64,000 bases of DNA, from positions 880,001 through 944,000 of the forward strand of contig NZ_CP024199.1 of NCBI RefSeq assembly GCF_002844375.1, written 5' to 3'. Origin of the DNA: Thalassospira marina. Lineage in GTDB: Bacteria; Pseudomonadota; Alphaproteobacteria; Rhodospirillales; Thalassospiraceae. Under the pieces are notes generated by a model that saw nothing but the letters and a program-made list of their open reading frames with translations, did not search any database and was not told the DNA's origin. The position numbers and the translations under genes are program-made. Position 1 is the first letter of the stretch; each line of letters opens with the position of its first letter. This document shows positions 33,096 through 41,759 of this stretch, one piece after another.

Positions 33096-34739
33096 TCACC
33101 CATTGCCCGGCAGCGGAATATCAACCCCTTCATCGGTATATTGGCGCAGTTTGTTACGCAAAGTACGGATCGATATACCCAATATATTGGCGGCGTGCGT
33201 GCGATTGCCAAAACAATGTTTCAGGGTATCGATAATCAGTTCACGTTCAACATCGGCCACCGTGCGCCCAACCAGCGCTGCCGTGATCGACCCATTGTCA
33301 GAAATCACCCCGTGATCAGCCGTTTCCGCAGACGGCACCCCGCTGCCATCTGGCGCGTGATGGGATGTATGGGCTGCATCATCTGCCGGGGCTGCCGGTG
33401 TATGGGCGGCGGACTGTTCGGCGGGGCGGGCCGCATCGTAAGGATGGGGGGCAGGCTGGCCATAACCGCTGCTTGCCGCGCCGGAATTGCGATAGGCCTG
33501 GTTGACATAGGTGGGGTTATAGGCCGCTGCGGCCGCATTGCTGCGTGCAATGTCGCGCGGGTCGCTGCCGTTTGCCGGGGCTGTTGCGGGGGCAGCGGGC
33601 TGCTGTGCCGGGGCGGGTTGTGATTGCGCGCCAGCAGGTGCGCCGCCCGTCAGCATGATGGCCTCTGGCCCGATTTCATCTGGCCCGGCAATCAACACCG
33701 CGCGATGCATGGTATTTTCAAGTTCACGCACATTGCCGCGCCAGTAATGGCTTATCAGCCGGTCAATCGCCAGCGGGCTGATCGGGCGGATCGGCATGTC
33801 GTTGGCTTCGGAATATTTGCGCACGAAAAATTCTGCCAGCACCGGAATATCGCCCGGCCGTTCGCGCAACGACGGAATATCAAGATTGACGACATTCAAA
33901 CGGAAATACAGGTCTTCGCGGAAATTGCCCTGCTGGACATAGGATTCCAGATCGCGGTTTGATGTCGCCAGAATGCGGACATCGACCTTGACCGGTTTGC
34001 TGCCGCCCAGCCGGTCAATTTCGCGTTCCTGAATAACACGCAACAGCTTTGCCTGCAGGCGAACATCCATTTCACTGATTTCATCAAGCAAAAGGGTGCC
34101 GCCATCGGCCTCTTCAAATTTGCCAATACGCCGGGCCTGGGCGCCGGTAAAGGCCCCTTTTTCATGGCCGAACAGTTCTGATTCCAGCAGGTTATCCGGG
34201 ATGGCCGCGCAATTCACCGCGACAAAGGGTTTGTCCGCCCGGTTGGATTTGCGGTGGATAAACCGGCTTAAAATTTCCTTGCCGGTACCACTTTCACCCG
34301 TGATCAGGATGGATGCATTGCTGCGTGCCACCTGTTCGGCCAGACGCAGGGTTTCGGTCATGCGCGGGTCGCGATGGATCAGGGCATGGCTTTCTTCGGT
34401 TACGGCTTCAAAAATGGCCGCAATCAGGGCGGCTTCGGGGGGCAGGGGGATATATTCCTGCGCACCGGCCTTAATGGCATTTACCGCACCGTTAATGTCA
34501 TTACCCACGCCACAGGCCACCACCGGTACGCTGATGCGTTCGGTCGACAGGGCCGTAATCAGCGCACCAACATCAAGCGCGATATCGGCCATGACCAGAT
34601 CAATCCGCTTGCCCGCGCGCAGGATGTTTAACGCCGTGGTGACGCTTTCGGCCAACTGTACCGAGGCACCCCGGGCCATCGCGATCTTGCTGGCTGCGCC
34701 GATCTGGCCGCCCAGTCCACCAACGATCAATACCTGCAT
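33096..34739 (-). CDS. flbD: Sigma-54-dependent flagellar regulator FlbD
   Basis: A 547-residue NtrC-family activator. The N-terminal receiver-like domain is degenerate: the acidic pocket at the start is VGGLGG, with no Asp pair. The AAA+ domain (about 130-360) has Walker A GESGTGKE and the sigma-54-contacting GAFTGA. An Ala/Pro/His-rich linker precedes the Fis-type helix-turn-helix (TLKHCFGNRTHAANILGISI). In Caulobacter, FlbD turns on late flagellar genes and represses fliF. Six sigma-54-type promoters in this window are its likely targets. Confidence 0.93.
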   Translation of the reverse strand: MQVLIVGGLGGQIGAASKIAMARGASVQLAESVTTALNILRAGKRIDLVMADIALDVGALITALSTERISVPVVACGVGNDINGAVNAIKAGAQEYIPLPPEAALIAAIFEAVTEESHALIHRDPRMTETLRLAEQVARSNASILITGESGTGKEILSRFIHRKSNRADKPFVAVNCAAIPDNLLESELFGHEKGAFTGAQARRIGKFEEADGGTLLLDEISEMDVRLQAKLLRVIQEREIDRLGGSKPVKVDVRILATSNRDLESYVQQGNFREDLYFRLNVVNLDIPSLRERPGDIPVLAEFFVRKYSEANDMPIRPISPLAIDRLISHYWRGNVRELENTMHRAVLIAGPDEIGPEAIMLTGGAPAGAQSQPAPAQQPAAPATAPANGSDPRDIARSNAAAAAYNPTYVNQAYRNSGAASSGYGQPAPHPYDAARPAEQSAAHTPAAPADDAAHTSHHAPDGSGVPSAETADHGVISDNGSITAALVGRTVADVERELIIDTLKHCFGNRTHAANILGISIRTLRNKLRQYTDEGVDIPLPGNG

Positions 34740-34821
34740 TGCCTAATCTCTTTCTGATCCGCTTTTTGTGTGTCTGTGCTGTGATACCATTGATTTATCA
34801 CTAAAAAATGGCAACAGAAGA

Positions 34822-35616
34822 TCAATCAAAATAACTGACCCGTTTTGCCGGCGGCAAAATGGAATTCAGCAGCATTTCCAGGCGGCGGGGGTTTTCCTGC
34901 CGGCCAATGGAAACGGCACCCACCATATAGACCGAATTCAGCAGTTCTTCTTCCTGCGAGTTACGTTCCAGTTTGGCGGCCAGTGGCATGAAAACCATGT
35001 TTGAAAGCACGGCACCATAAAATGTTGTCAGAAGGGCGACCGCCATGGACGGGCCAATTGACGACGGGTCATCAAGGTTGCCCAGCATCTGCACCAGACC
35101 GATCAGTGTCCCGATCAGGCCCATGGCCGGGGCAATGTCGCCCGCTTTTTTCAGGATGCTGGCCCCCTTGTGATGGCGGGCGATCGTGGCATTCATGTCT
35201 TTGCGCATGATACCTTCGACTTCCTCGGGCGGGGTGCCATCCACCACAAGCGACAGGCCCTTCCACAGATATTCTTCACTCAGCAGGCTATCAAGATGCC
35301 CCTGAAGGGACAGGACGCCGCCCTTGCGGGCAATTTCGGCAAGCTGCAAAATCTGCAGGGCCGCATCGGACGGGTTACGCGACGGATGAAAAATTGTCCG
35401 CGCCAGAACCTTGCCAATCCCCAGAAATTCGCCCAGGGCAAAACACACCGCCGTAATTGCGGCCGTCCCGCCCAGCACGATCAGGATTGATGGTACGTCA
35501 ATAAATGCGCCGGGCGACCCACCCAGCACAATCGCAGCTATCACCAGCGCAAACCCGACGAGCAGTCCGACCACCGTTGCGATGTCGAACGTCGTCTTCG
35601 TCCCCCCGTCCGCCAT
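34822..35616 (-). CDS. motA: Flagellar stator protein MotA (PomA-like)
   Basis: A 264-residue MotA/TolQ/ExbB-type protein with four membrane helices. The cytoplasmic loop carries residues for rotor contact, and the third and fourth helices are recognisable (GDIAPAMGLIGTLIGLVQML, then AVALLTTFYGAVLSNMVFMPL). The short PomA-like form could use Na+ or H+; that cannot be settled here. It sits in the fliF operon between fliN and flbD. The partner motB is not in the window. Confidence 0.9.
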   Translation of the reverse strand: MADGGTKTTFDIATVVGLLVGFALVIAAIVLGGSPGAFIDVPSILIVLGGTAAITAVCFALGEFLGIGKVLARTIFHPSRNPSDAALQILQLAEIARKGGVLSLQGHLDSLLSEEYLWKGLSLVVDGTPPEEVEGIMRKDMNATIARHHKGASILKKAGDIAPAMGLIGTLIGLVQMLGNLDDPSSIGPSMAVALLTTFYGAVLSNMVFMPLAAKLERNSQEEELLNSVYMVGAVSIGRQENPRRLEMLLNSILPPAKRVSYFD

Positions 35617-35639
35617 TCCCAGCTATCCTTCTGACCAGC

Positions 35640-36002
35640 CTAGTTTCGTTCTGATTTGATGATTTCCGTCATGGTTACACCCAGACGGTCTTCCACCACA
35701 ACCACTTCGCCGCGGGCGACCAGGCGGTTGTTGACATATATATCAATAGCTTCCCCAACCTTGCGGTCAAGCTCCACGACAGCACCACGACCCAATTTCA
35801 GCAGTTGGCTGACCTGCATGGTCGCTTTTCCCAGCACCGCCGAGACCTGAACGGGAATATCATAAACCGCTTCCAGGTCCTTGGAGGTTTTCATCCCCTC
35901 GCCGCTGGTATCGAGTCCGGCCAGCAATTCGGTTCCTTCGCCTTCCAGCTCGATATCATCATCATCGAGTTCGGACAGTTCAAGATCGTCATCATCTGCC
36001 AT
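35640..36002 (-). CDS. fliN: Flagellar motor switch protein FliN
   Basis: A 120-residue C-ring protein. The N-terminal about 40 residues are very acidic and disordered. The C-terminal SpoA domain is clear: VYDIPVQVSAVLGKATM, LLKLGRGAVVELDRKVGE, then NNRLVARGEVVVVEDRLGVTMTE. FliN forms the lower C-ring with FliM and docks FliH for export. It lies between fliH and motA, with 24 bases to motA. Confidence 0.96.
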   Translation of the reverse strand: MADDDDLELSELDDDDIELEGEGTELLAGLDTSGEGMKTSKDLEAVYDIPVQVSAVLGKATMQVSQLLKLGRGAVVELDRKVGEAIDIYVNNRLVARGEVVVVEDRLGVTMTEIIKSERN

Positions 36003-36133
36003 TTTGTTCTCCTGCTTGTATCGGGGCGGATTGCTCCTGCCGAACCTGCATTGTCGCTTTCATCACCGCTGTGATGCAATCTATTGTTTTATTTTGCCAA
36101 AGGTATCTTTTGCCTGGCATGTGCGGGCGCACC

Positions 36134-37165
36134 CTAATTATCGCCTTTTGGCAGTTCTGTCCCATCCGCATTTTCAACACCCGCCGGTGATGGGGCATGT
36201 TGGGCTGGCTGGTCAGGCTGCATTGACGGCCCCGCAGGTGATGCCGGTGCTGTTGCCGTTGCCGATACGGATGATTGCGCCTGTTCGGCCGGGGCATTGC
36301 TTTCCCCTGCAACCTCACCTGTTGTTGCCTGCTGGGCAACGGGGGCTGGTCGTGGTTGCTGCTGTGGCTGCGGCTCGGGCAGGCGGCTTTCCTGCACGGC
36401 GGGGTCTGCCATCGGGTTATTGTCGGGCAGGGCATGGGCTTCGCGATGTGCGATAATCGCATTTTCAACAATGGCGTTGATTTCGCCCCAGGTACGGGCC
36501 TGGTCGCGAACGGCCGTGCCATCGCCCCACGATACACGGCAATCACCCTTGGCAATGCTGGCTTCGCCCACCACAACGGCCTGGCCGGAAAAACCCCTGC
36601 TTTGGGCAATTTCACTTACGCGCGCCTGCAATTCCCCGGCAATTTCGGGATGGACCTGAATAAGCACCTTGGGGGCATCAAACAGGTTCGACAGGCATTT
36701 GCGAACGATGCTTTCGATTTCGACGGTCGAATTTTCCTGCACCCATGCCGGCAATAGCTTTTTGACAATCGCGCGGGTAACATGGATGCCATCTTCGGCA
36801 GTGCTGGCATGGGCCCGCTTTTGCAACTCGTCGATATGTACAAGGCGTGCCGCCAAAAGCTGGGCTGTATCGGCAACCGCCTTTTCCAGCGAATTCAGGA
36901 TTTCCTCGCGCCCCTGGTTAAGGCCCTGTTCATGGCCTTGGGCAAAGGCTTCTTCACGTGCGCGCGTTTCGGTATCGCGCAGCATGGTTTGCATTTGCTC
37001 TTCGGTATAAATGGCGGGTGGGGGCGGCGGGGCCTCGTCTTCTTTTTTCTTTTTCTGCGATTTGCGCTTTAGCGAATAATGTTCTTCTTCCGCGCCCGCA
37101 GGGCGGATAACGGTGTCCGCGTCGTCAAAATTTAAGGTGAATTTGAATTTTTCGATCGCAGTCAT
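36134..37165 (-). CDS. fliH: Flagellar assembly protein FliH
   Basis: A 343-residue protein. The middle part (about 50-235) is FliH-like: coiled coil with a GxxxG-like run (AFAQGHEQGLNQGREEI), then the globular domain (VIVKKLLPAWV-type region and KGDCRVSWGDGTAV). FliH binds and regulates FliI and links it to the C-ring. The C-terminal about 95 residues are a Gln/Pro/Ala-rich disordered tail not needed in the standard family. It directly follows fliF after 86 bases, where fliG would normally lie. Confidence 0.9.
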   Translation of the reverse strand: MTAIEKFKFTLNFDDADTVIRPAGAEEEHYSLKRKSQKKKKEDEAPPPPPAIYTEEQMQTMLRDTETRAREEAFAQGHEQGLNQGREEILNSLEKAVADTAQLLAARLVHIDELQKRAHASTAEDGIHVTRAIVKKLLPAWVQENSTVEIESIVRKCLSNLFDAPKVLIQVHPEIAGELQARVSEIAQSRGFSGQAVVVGEASIAKGDCRVSWGDGTAVRDQARTWGEINAIVENAIIAHREAHALPDNNPMADPAVQESRLPEPQPQQQPRPAPVAQQATTGEVAGESNAPAEQAQSSVSATATAPASPAGPSMQPDQPAQHAPSPAGVENADGTELPKGDN

Positions 37166-37251
37166 GTCATTTCGGCAATCTGTCGGGTGTTAGTCCGGGG
37201 CCGTAACCCCGGATCAGGAATGTCAAACAGGCAACATCATACCAGCGGTGA

Positions 37252-38907
37252 TCAGTTTTCCTGATAAAGCCAGTTGCGAATGATCGCCAGGGCCTCTTCC
37301 GGGTGTTTGTCGACAATTTCGCCAATCTTTTTGACCGACGATGCCTTCACCCGGCCTTCGACCTGCGAAATGTTGATCAGTTCGTCATGCTCGTCAGCCA
37401 TATGTGCGCCCGGTACCGGGGCAGGGCCCGCCAGTGCCGGCTGCCCGCCTTCGGCCAGCATGCTGCCATCTTCGGCCAGAAGCTGGCGCTGGGCCATATC
37501 CGCCGCACTGGGCAGCGTTTCAAAGGCACGGGTAAGCAGCGGGCGAACCACCAGCAGGATAACCAGGATCGCGACAATCGCTAGTACCAGCATTTCAGCA
37601 ATGCGGAAGACTTCGTTTTTGTCGAGGCCAAGGAAGGTATCAACCGGTGCATCGCTGAACATGTCGGATGTATCAGCAAATTTCATGTTGATGACTTCAA
37701 CCTGGTCACCACGGTTGGGGTCATACCCAATCGCGCTGCGGACCAGGGCGGCAATCTTGTCCAGGTCCTGGGGCGAACGTTCCTGGTAAACCTGCTCACC
37801 ATTTTCGTTGGTGCTGTAGGTGCCATCAACCAGCACAGCCACCGTCACACGGGAAATTTCGCCAATTTCCTTGATGCTGGTGGTGGTGGTTTTGGAAATT
37901 TCGTAATTGACCGTTTCTTCCGAGCGGTTTTCCTGGCTGTTGCTGCCCGCGCCATTGCTGCTCAGGTTCGGGTCCGGCAGGTTGTTTTGCAGGGTAACCG
38001 GGTCGGTGCCATCGGTTTCGGTATTGGTCGATGTCTGGTCAACTGTCTGGCTGGAACGCACAACCTGCTCATCGGGGTTGAAACGTTCGTTATTGGTCGT
38101 GACCTTGTTGAAATTCATATCGACCGAGACTTCGGCGCGCACCTGGTCATAGCCAAGCGAACGCGACAGCAGGTCTTCGATGGTGTTGCGCAGGCGCGTT
38201 TCATTGCGGATGCGCATTTCATCGGCGGTCTGGGTCAGGAAGGTCGCTGTTTGCTGTTCACCATCACCACGCGCCAGAAGATGGCCGCGCTCATCAATGA
38301 TGGAAACCTTGCTGGGAACAAGCTGCGGCACGGCAGCGGCAACAAGGTGCTGAATGGCGGCGACCTGCTCGGCATCAAGTTCCTTGCCCTGAAGCTGCAG
38401 GGCAATAGACGCACTGGGTTCCTGGGTTTCGCGCGAAAACATCTGGCGTTTGGGCAAAACCAGATGCACACGGGCCTGCTTGACCGACTGAATGGAGGCA
38501 ATGGTGCGCGAAAGCTCACCTTCAAGCGCACGGACATGGTTGATGTTCTGCTCGAAGCTGGTCGAGCCCATGCCATCCTGTTTGTCAAAAATTTCATAAC
38601 CGACAGATCCGCCCGACGGCAGCCCGGCTTCGGCCATGGCAATGCGCAGGCGGTTGACCTGGTCGGCAGGAACCAGAATTTCAGTGCCGCCCTTCAGAAG
38701 CTGATAATCGATCTGCTGGCTATCGAGGCGGTCAACGATCTGGCCGGCATCGGCAGGGGACAGGTCACGGTACAGCAGATCCATGTTCGGCGCGGATACG
38801 CGCAGAATCAGAAAAGCAAAAAACACAATCAGCAATAGGCCCACGCCCGACAACGCCATCAGACGTGTCGGCCCCAGGCTCTTGAGAGTCTGTAAAATGC
38901 CGCCCAT
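37252..38907 (-). CDS. fliF: Flagellar MS-ring protein FliF
   Basis: A 551-residue membrane-ring protein with an N-terminal membrane helix (about 18-38), YscJ-like ring-building domains (LYRDLSPADAGQIVDRL; SVKQARVHLVLPKR), a long periplasmic loop, a second membrane helix (about 440-465) and a C-terminal FliG-binding tail (SSVKKIGEIVDKHPEEAL). It heads the fliF-fliH-fliN-motA-flbD operon. The FliG-binding tail is intact although fliG is not next to it. A TTAA-N7-TTCA sequence upstream resembles a CtrA site. Confidence 0.95.
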   Translation of the reverse strand: MGGILQTLKSLGPTRLMALSGVGLLLIVFFAFLILRVSAPNMDLLYRDLSPADAGQIVDRLDSQQIDYQLLKGGTEILVPADQVNRLRIAMAEAGLPSGGSVGYEIFDKQDGMGSTSFEQNINHVRALEGELSRTIASIQSVKQARVHLVLPKRQMFSRETQEPSASIALQLQGKELDAEQVAAIQHLVAAAVPQLVPSKVSIIDERGHLLARGDGEQQTATFLTQTADEMRIRNETRLRNTIEDLLSRSLGYDQVRAEVSVDMNFNKVTTNNERFNPDEQVVRSSQTVDQTSTNTETDGTDPVTLQNNLPDPNLSSNGAGSNSQENRSEETVNYEISKTTTTSIKEIGEISRVTVAVLVDGTYSTNENGEQVYQERSPQDLDKIAALVRSAIGYDPNRGDQVEVINMKFADTSDMFSDAPVDTFLGLDKNEVFRIAEMLVLAIVAILVILLVVRPLLTRAFETLPSAADMAQRQLLAEDGSMLAEGGQPALAGPAPVPGAHMADEHDELINISQVEGRVKASSVKKIGEIVDKHPEEALAIIRNWLYQEN

Positions 38908-38999
38908 TCAGGCTGCTCCTATCCCGCTCGGTCACCCCAATTCCCAAACTGGCATGCTAGCAATGCCTACCAACCCCTATCACGAATAGGGGTCCAAGT

Positions 39000-39014
39000 T
39001 GAAGAACAGGTTAA
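39000..39014 (-). promoter_or_regulatory. Candidate CtrA-binding site upstream of fliF
   Basis: On the minus strand the site reads TTAA, seven bases, TTCA, one mismatch from the TTAA-N7-TTAA CtrA box. It is about 95 bases before the fliF ATG, where an early-class flagellar promoter would be. Confidence 0.35.
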
Positions 39015-39102
39015 CGACCGGCAATTTTTGCCCACTGGTGCCCGTTTATGGGCATTCGGGGTTGAATGCTCGATATTATACTATGTAGGTACCCGTTTGC
39101 CG

Positions 39103-39129
39103 AAAAAAAAGCCCGGCCAAAAGCCGGGC
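39103..39129 (-). terminator. Intrinsic terminator after flgE
   Basis: Stem GCCCGGC / GCCGGGC with a 5-base loop, followed on the minus strand by eight T residues. It closes the fliK-flgD-flgE transcript before the fliF promoter region. Confidence 0.9.
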
Positions 39130-39203
39130 GAGTCCCTAACAGTAAGCCTGTGGCAGAAGCTGCCAGACCAGCAGCGCGGGGGATTAGCCCGCGCCAGCCG
39201 GTA

Positions 39204-40916
39204 TTAACGTTTCACCCGGATCAGCTCGTCGAGCATTTCGTCCGTGGTGGTAATGGTTTTGGTGTTGGCCGAATAGGCACGCTGGGTCACGATCATGTTG
39301 GTGAATTCTTCGGCCAGATCAACGTTCGATGATTCAAGTGCCGAAGCCACAACCGAACCCGCACCGTTCAGGCCCGGTTCACGCAGTAGATAGTCACCGG
39401 ATTCACGGGTCTGGCGGTAAACGTTGCCCGTGTGGTTTTCCAGTGAATCCGGTGCTTCAAAGGTGGCAACCGCCAGCTTGTAGACCGGGCGTTTCACACC
39501 ATTGGCGAATTCGACCTGCAGGAAGCCGTCTTCGGTAAAGCCATAATTCACCATCGTACCGGCCTGTGCACCATCCTGGTTGATGAAGTGCGTGGTATAG
39601 TCGATCAGGTTGCCGTTGGCGTCCGTGCCAGCAGCAAACTGGGTGATGCCGTCGGTCTGGCCAATGGTCCCGGCATCAAGCGTGAACGAGCTGGGCTCGG
39701 CACCGTTGGACCAGGTGATGCCGGTGATCGGCTGGTCAACACGTGACAGGCCGCCTTCATCGGTAAAGGTTTTAAGCGCGCCGTTACCATCAAAGGTCAT
39801 GGTGCCCGATGCGATCAGGCCATTCGGATGTGCGGTAGCATCAAGCTGGCCGGTTGCGGTCGAACCGGTCAGTTCGTAACCCCATTTGTTCTGGCCCAGT
39901 TTGACGACCTGCAGGTTCAGCTTGTGCGCCGTACCAAGCGAGTCATAAACCGTGATCGGCAGGGTGTTGTTTGCCGTAATCGCGCCCGATGCGATGTTAC
40001 CCGCACCCGGTGTAAAGGCTGCCGTTGTGGTCAGGGTCCCAAAGCCAAGGGCTGCCAGGTCACCGCTGGTGTCGGTCAGGGCCAGGGTCTGTTCCGGATC
40101 GGTCGAGGAAATCGACAGGGTGTGGTTGGTGCTGGTGGTGTCAACCGTTGCCGAAACACCCGTCAGGGCCGAAATCTTGGCAGCCAGGCTGTTCAGGGTT
40201 TCACCTGCGGCAATGGTAATGGTCTGTGCGGCACCGGTGCCAACCGTAATGTCGAACGTATCGCCCGCATTGATACCGGCAAGCGTCGTAAGGTCGGTGG
40301 TGTCAGCAACGATACCGGCGGTGCTTGACGTGGTCGGTGTTCCGGCAAGCGGGGTTTCATCGGCGTTGAAGTTTGCGCCAAATTCAATCCGCGTGGTCGA
40401 TGCCGCAGCCGTCAGGATGGAATTGATATCAAGCACCTGAAGGTCGCCAGCCGCCGAGCTGTTGGACGAGGTGACAGCACCGGTACGGTCAAGCAGCTGA
40501 CCGTTACGGTCGGTCGCCCAACCCTGCACATAATAGCCGGCAGTATTTTTCAGATAGCCGTTATCGTCCGGTTTGAAGTCACCGGCACGGGTAAAGAACA
40601 GTTCGCTGTCTTCGCCCGGGGTTGCGGTATCGCGCACCAGGAAGAAACCGTCGCCGGAAATGGCGGCTGCCGTGGTGGAGGACGTTGCCTGCAACAGGCC
40701 CTGTTTGCTGATCAGGGCTGTCGGGTGAAACTGTACGCCACCAGGGGTGTAATTGGTGTGGGTGGCGGCCTGGGTCACCAGGGTCGAGAAACGACCCACG
40801 GTGCTTTTATAGCCAACCGTATTGAGGTTCGAGATGTTGTCCGAAATAACGCCAAGGTTCTGGCTCTGGGCGTTCAGGCCGGATACACCGGAAATCATTG
40901 CACCGAAAAGGCTCAT
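39204..40916 (-). CDS. flgE: Flagellar hook protein FlgE
   Basis: A 570-residue axial protein. The N-terminal MSLFGAMISGVSGLNAQSQN with DNISNLNTVGYK is the shared rod/hook/HAP signature. The C-terminus (SNVDLAEEFTNMIVTQRAYS) forms the paired core helix. The middle about 400 residues are Thr/Ala/Gly rich surface domain. FlgE builds the hook. It is last in fliK-flgD-flgE and ends at a strong terminator. Confidence 0.95.
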   Translation of the reverse strand: MSLFGAMISGVSGLNAQSQNLGVISDNISNLNTVGYKSTVGRFSTLVTQAATHTNYTPGGVQFHPTALISKQGLLQATSSTTAAAISGDGFFLVRDTATPGEDSELFFTRAGDFKPDDNGYLKNTAGYYVQGWATDRNGQLLDRTGAVTSSNSSAAGDLQVLDINSILTAAASTTRIEFGANFNADETPLAGTPTTSSTAGIVADTTDLTTLAGINAGDTFDITVGTGAAQTITIAAGETLNSLAAKISALTGVSATVDTTSTNHTLSISSTDPEQTLALTDTSGDLAALGFGTLTTTAAFTPGAGNIASGAITANNTLPITVYDSLGTAHKLNLQVVKLGQNKWGYELTGSTATGQLDATAHPNGLIASGTMTFDGNGALKTFTDEGGLSRVDQPITGITWSNGAEPSSFTLDAGTIGQTDGITQFAAGTDANGNLIDYTTHFINQDGAQAGTMVNYGFTEDGFLQVEFANGVKRPVYKLAVATFEAPDSLENHTGNVYRQTRESGDYLLREPGLNGAGSVVASALESSNVDLAEEFTNMIVTQRAYSANTKTITTTDEMLDELIRVKR

Positions 40917-40969
40917 TTTCTGTCTCCTGCGCTTACAGGCTGTTAGGTATTTTTAAGTTGCTTTAACGA

Positions 40970-41743
40970 TCAGGCAGCGTCGTCGGTTGCCGTGTCGTCG
41001 CCTTCATTTCCGGTGCTACCTGTTCCGGAGTTCTCATCAGAATTCGATGCCAGCTTGACGTTGGTCAGGGTGGCAAACGGAACCGACACATCGCCGATCC
41101 GCAGATAAATATCGTCATCGCCAATATCGACACTGTCGACCTTACCCACGATGCCGATCGAAACCGTTGCGGCCTTGCCTTTGGAATCCTTGAAGGTATC
41201 GCCATCATCACCCAGCGGTTTGACCACCAGGGTATAGGCACCTTCTTCCTGGTCCGTGCCCGAATTGTCCTTGCCATTCCAGGTAAAGGACTGGACGCCG
41301 GAAACATCGGTGACCGTTTCGGAATAGACGGTTTTGCCGTCCTGATCGACGATCTGCAGCTGGGCCGAGGGGACCTCGGGCGAAATGCTGTATTTGAAGT
41401 CCATGGTTTCGCCAGCGCGATGCCAGTTGGTGTCGCCAACCGCCTCGATCTGTGCACCGACATAGGACAGTGCCGAAAGCTGGCGCTGCTGGCCCTGCAT
41501 CGTCAGCAGGTTTTCAAGGTTCTTGTTGGTCTGGATACCCTGTTCCACCTGGGCGAACTGGCTGAGCTGGTCGGTGAATTTGTCACTTTCCATCGGCGAG
41601 GTCGGGTCCTGGTTTTTCAGCTGCGTTGTCAGCAGCGTCAGGAAGGTATCAAAGTTCTGCGACAGCGATGCGGCCGATTGTGACGAGGACGCATTCTGAT
41701 TGGAGGTCTGAAGACCAATATTGGTCAGGGATGAAACAGTCAT
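40970..41743 (-). CDS. flgD: Hook-assembly scaffold protein FlgD
   Basis: A 257-residue protein. The N-terminal conserved region (FLTLLTTQLKNQDPTSPMES) is the export and hook-cap signature. The middle part is a FlgD Ig-like/tudor domain (YTLVVKPLGDDGD). The C-terminal about 25 residues are Asn/Gly/Asp rich. FlgD caps the growing hook. It lies between fliK (17 bases) and flgE (53 bases), all transcribed from the sigma-54-type promoter before fliK. Confidence 0.94.
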   Translation of the reverse strand: MTVSSLTNIGLQTSNQNASSSQSAASLSQNFDTFLTLLTTQLKNQDPTSPMESDKFTDQLSQFAQVEQGIQTNKNLENLLTMQGQQRQLSALSYVGAQIEAVGDTNWHRAGETMDFKYSISPEVPSAQLQIVDQDGKTVYSETVTDVSGVQSFTWNGKDNSGTDQEEGAYTLVVKPLGDDGDTFKDSKGKAATVSIGIVGKVDSVDIGDDDIYLRIGDVSVPFATLTNVKLASNSDENSGTGSTGNEGDDTATDDAA

Positions 41744-41759
41744 CTTCTAGCTCCGGTCT

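Noticed and set aside
39018..39036. Sigma-54-like sequence before fliF
   Set aside because: The GG and GC are separated by 9, not 10, bases, and the fliF operon is expected to be an early, CtrA-type class.
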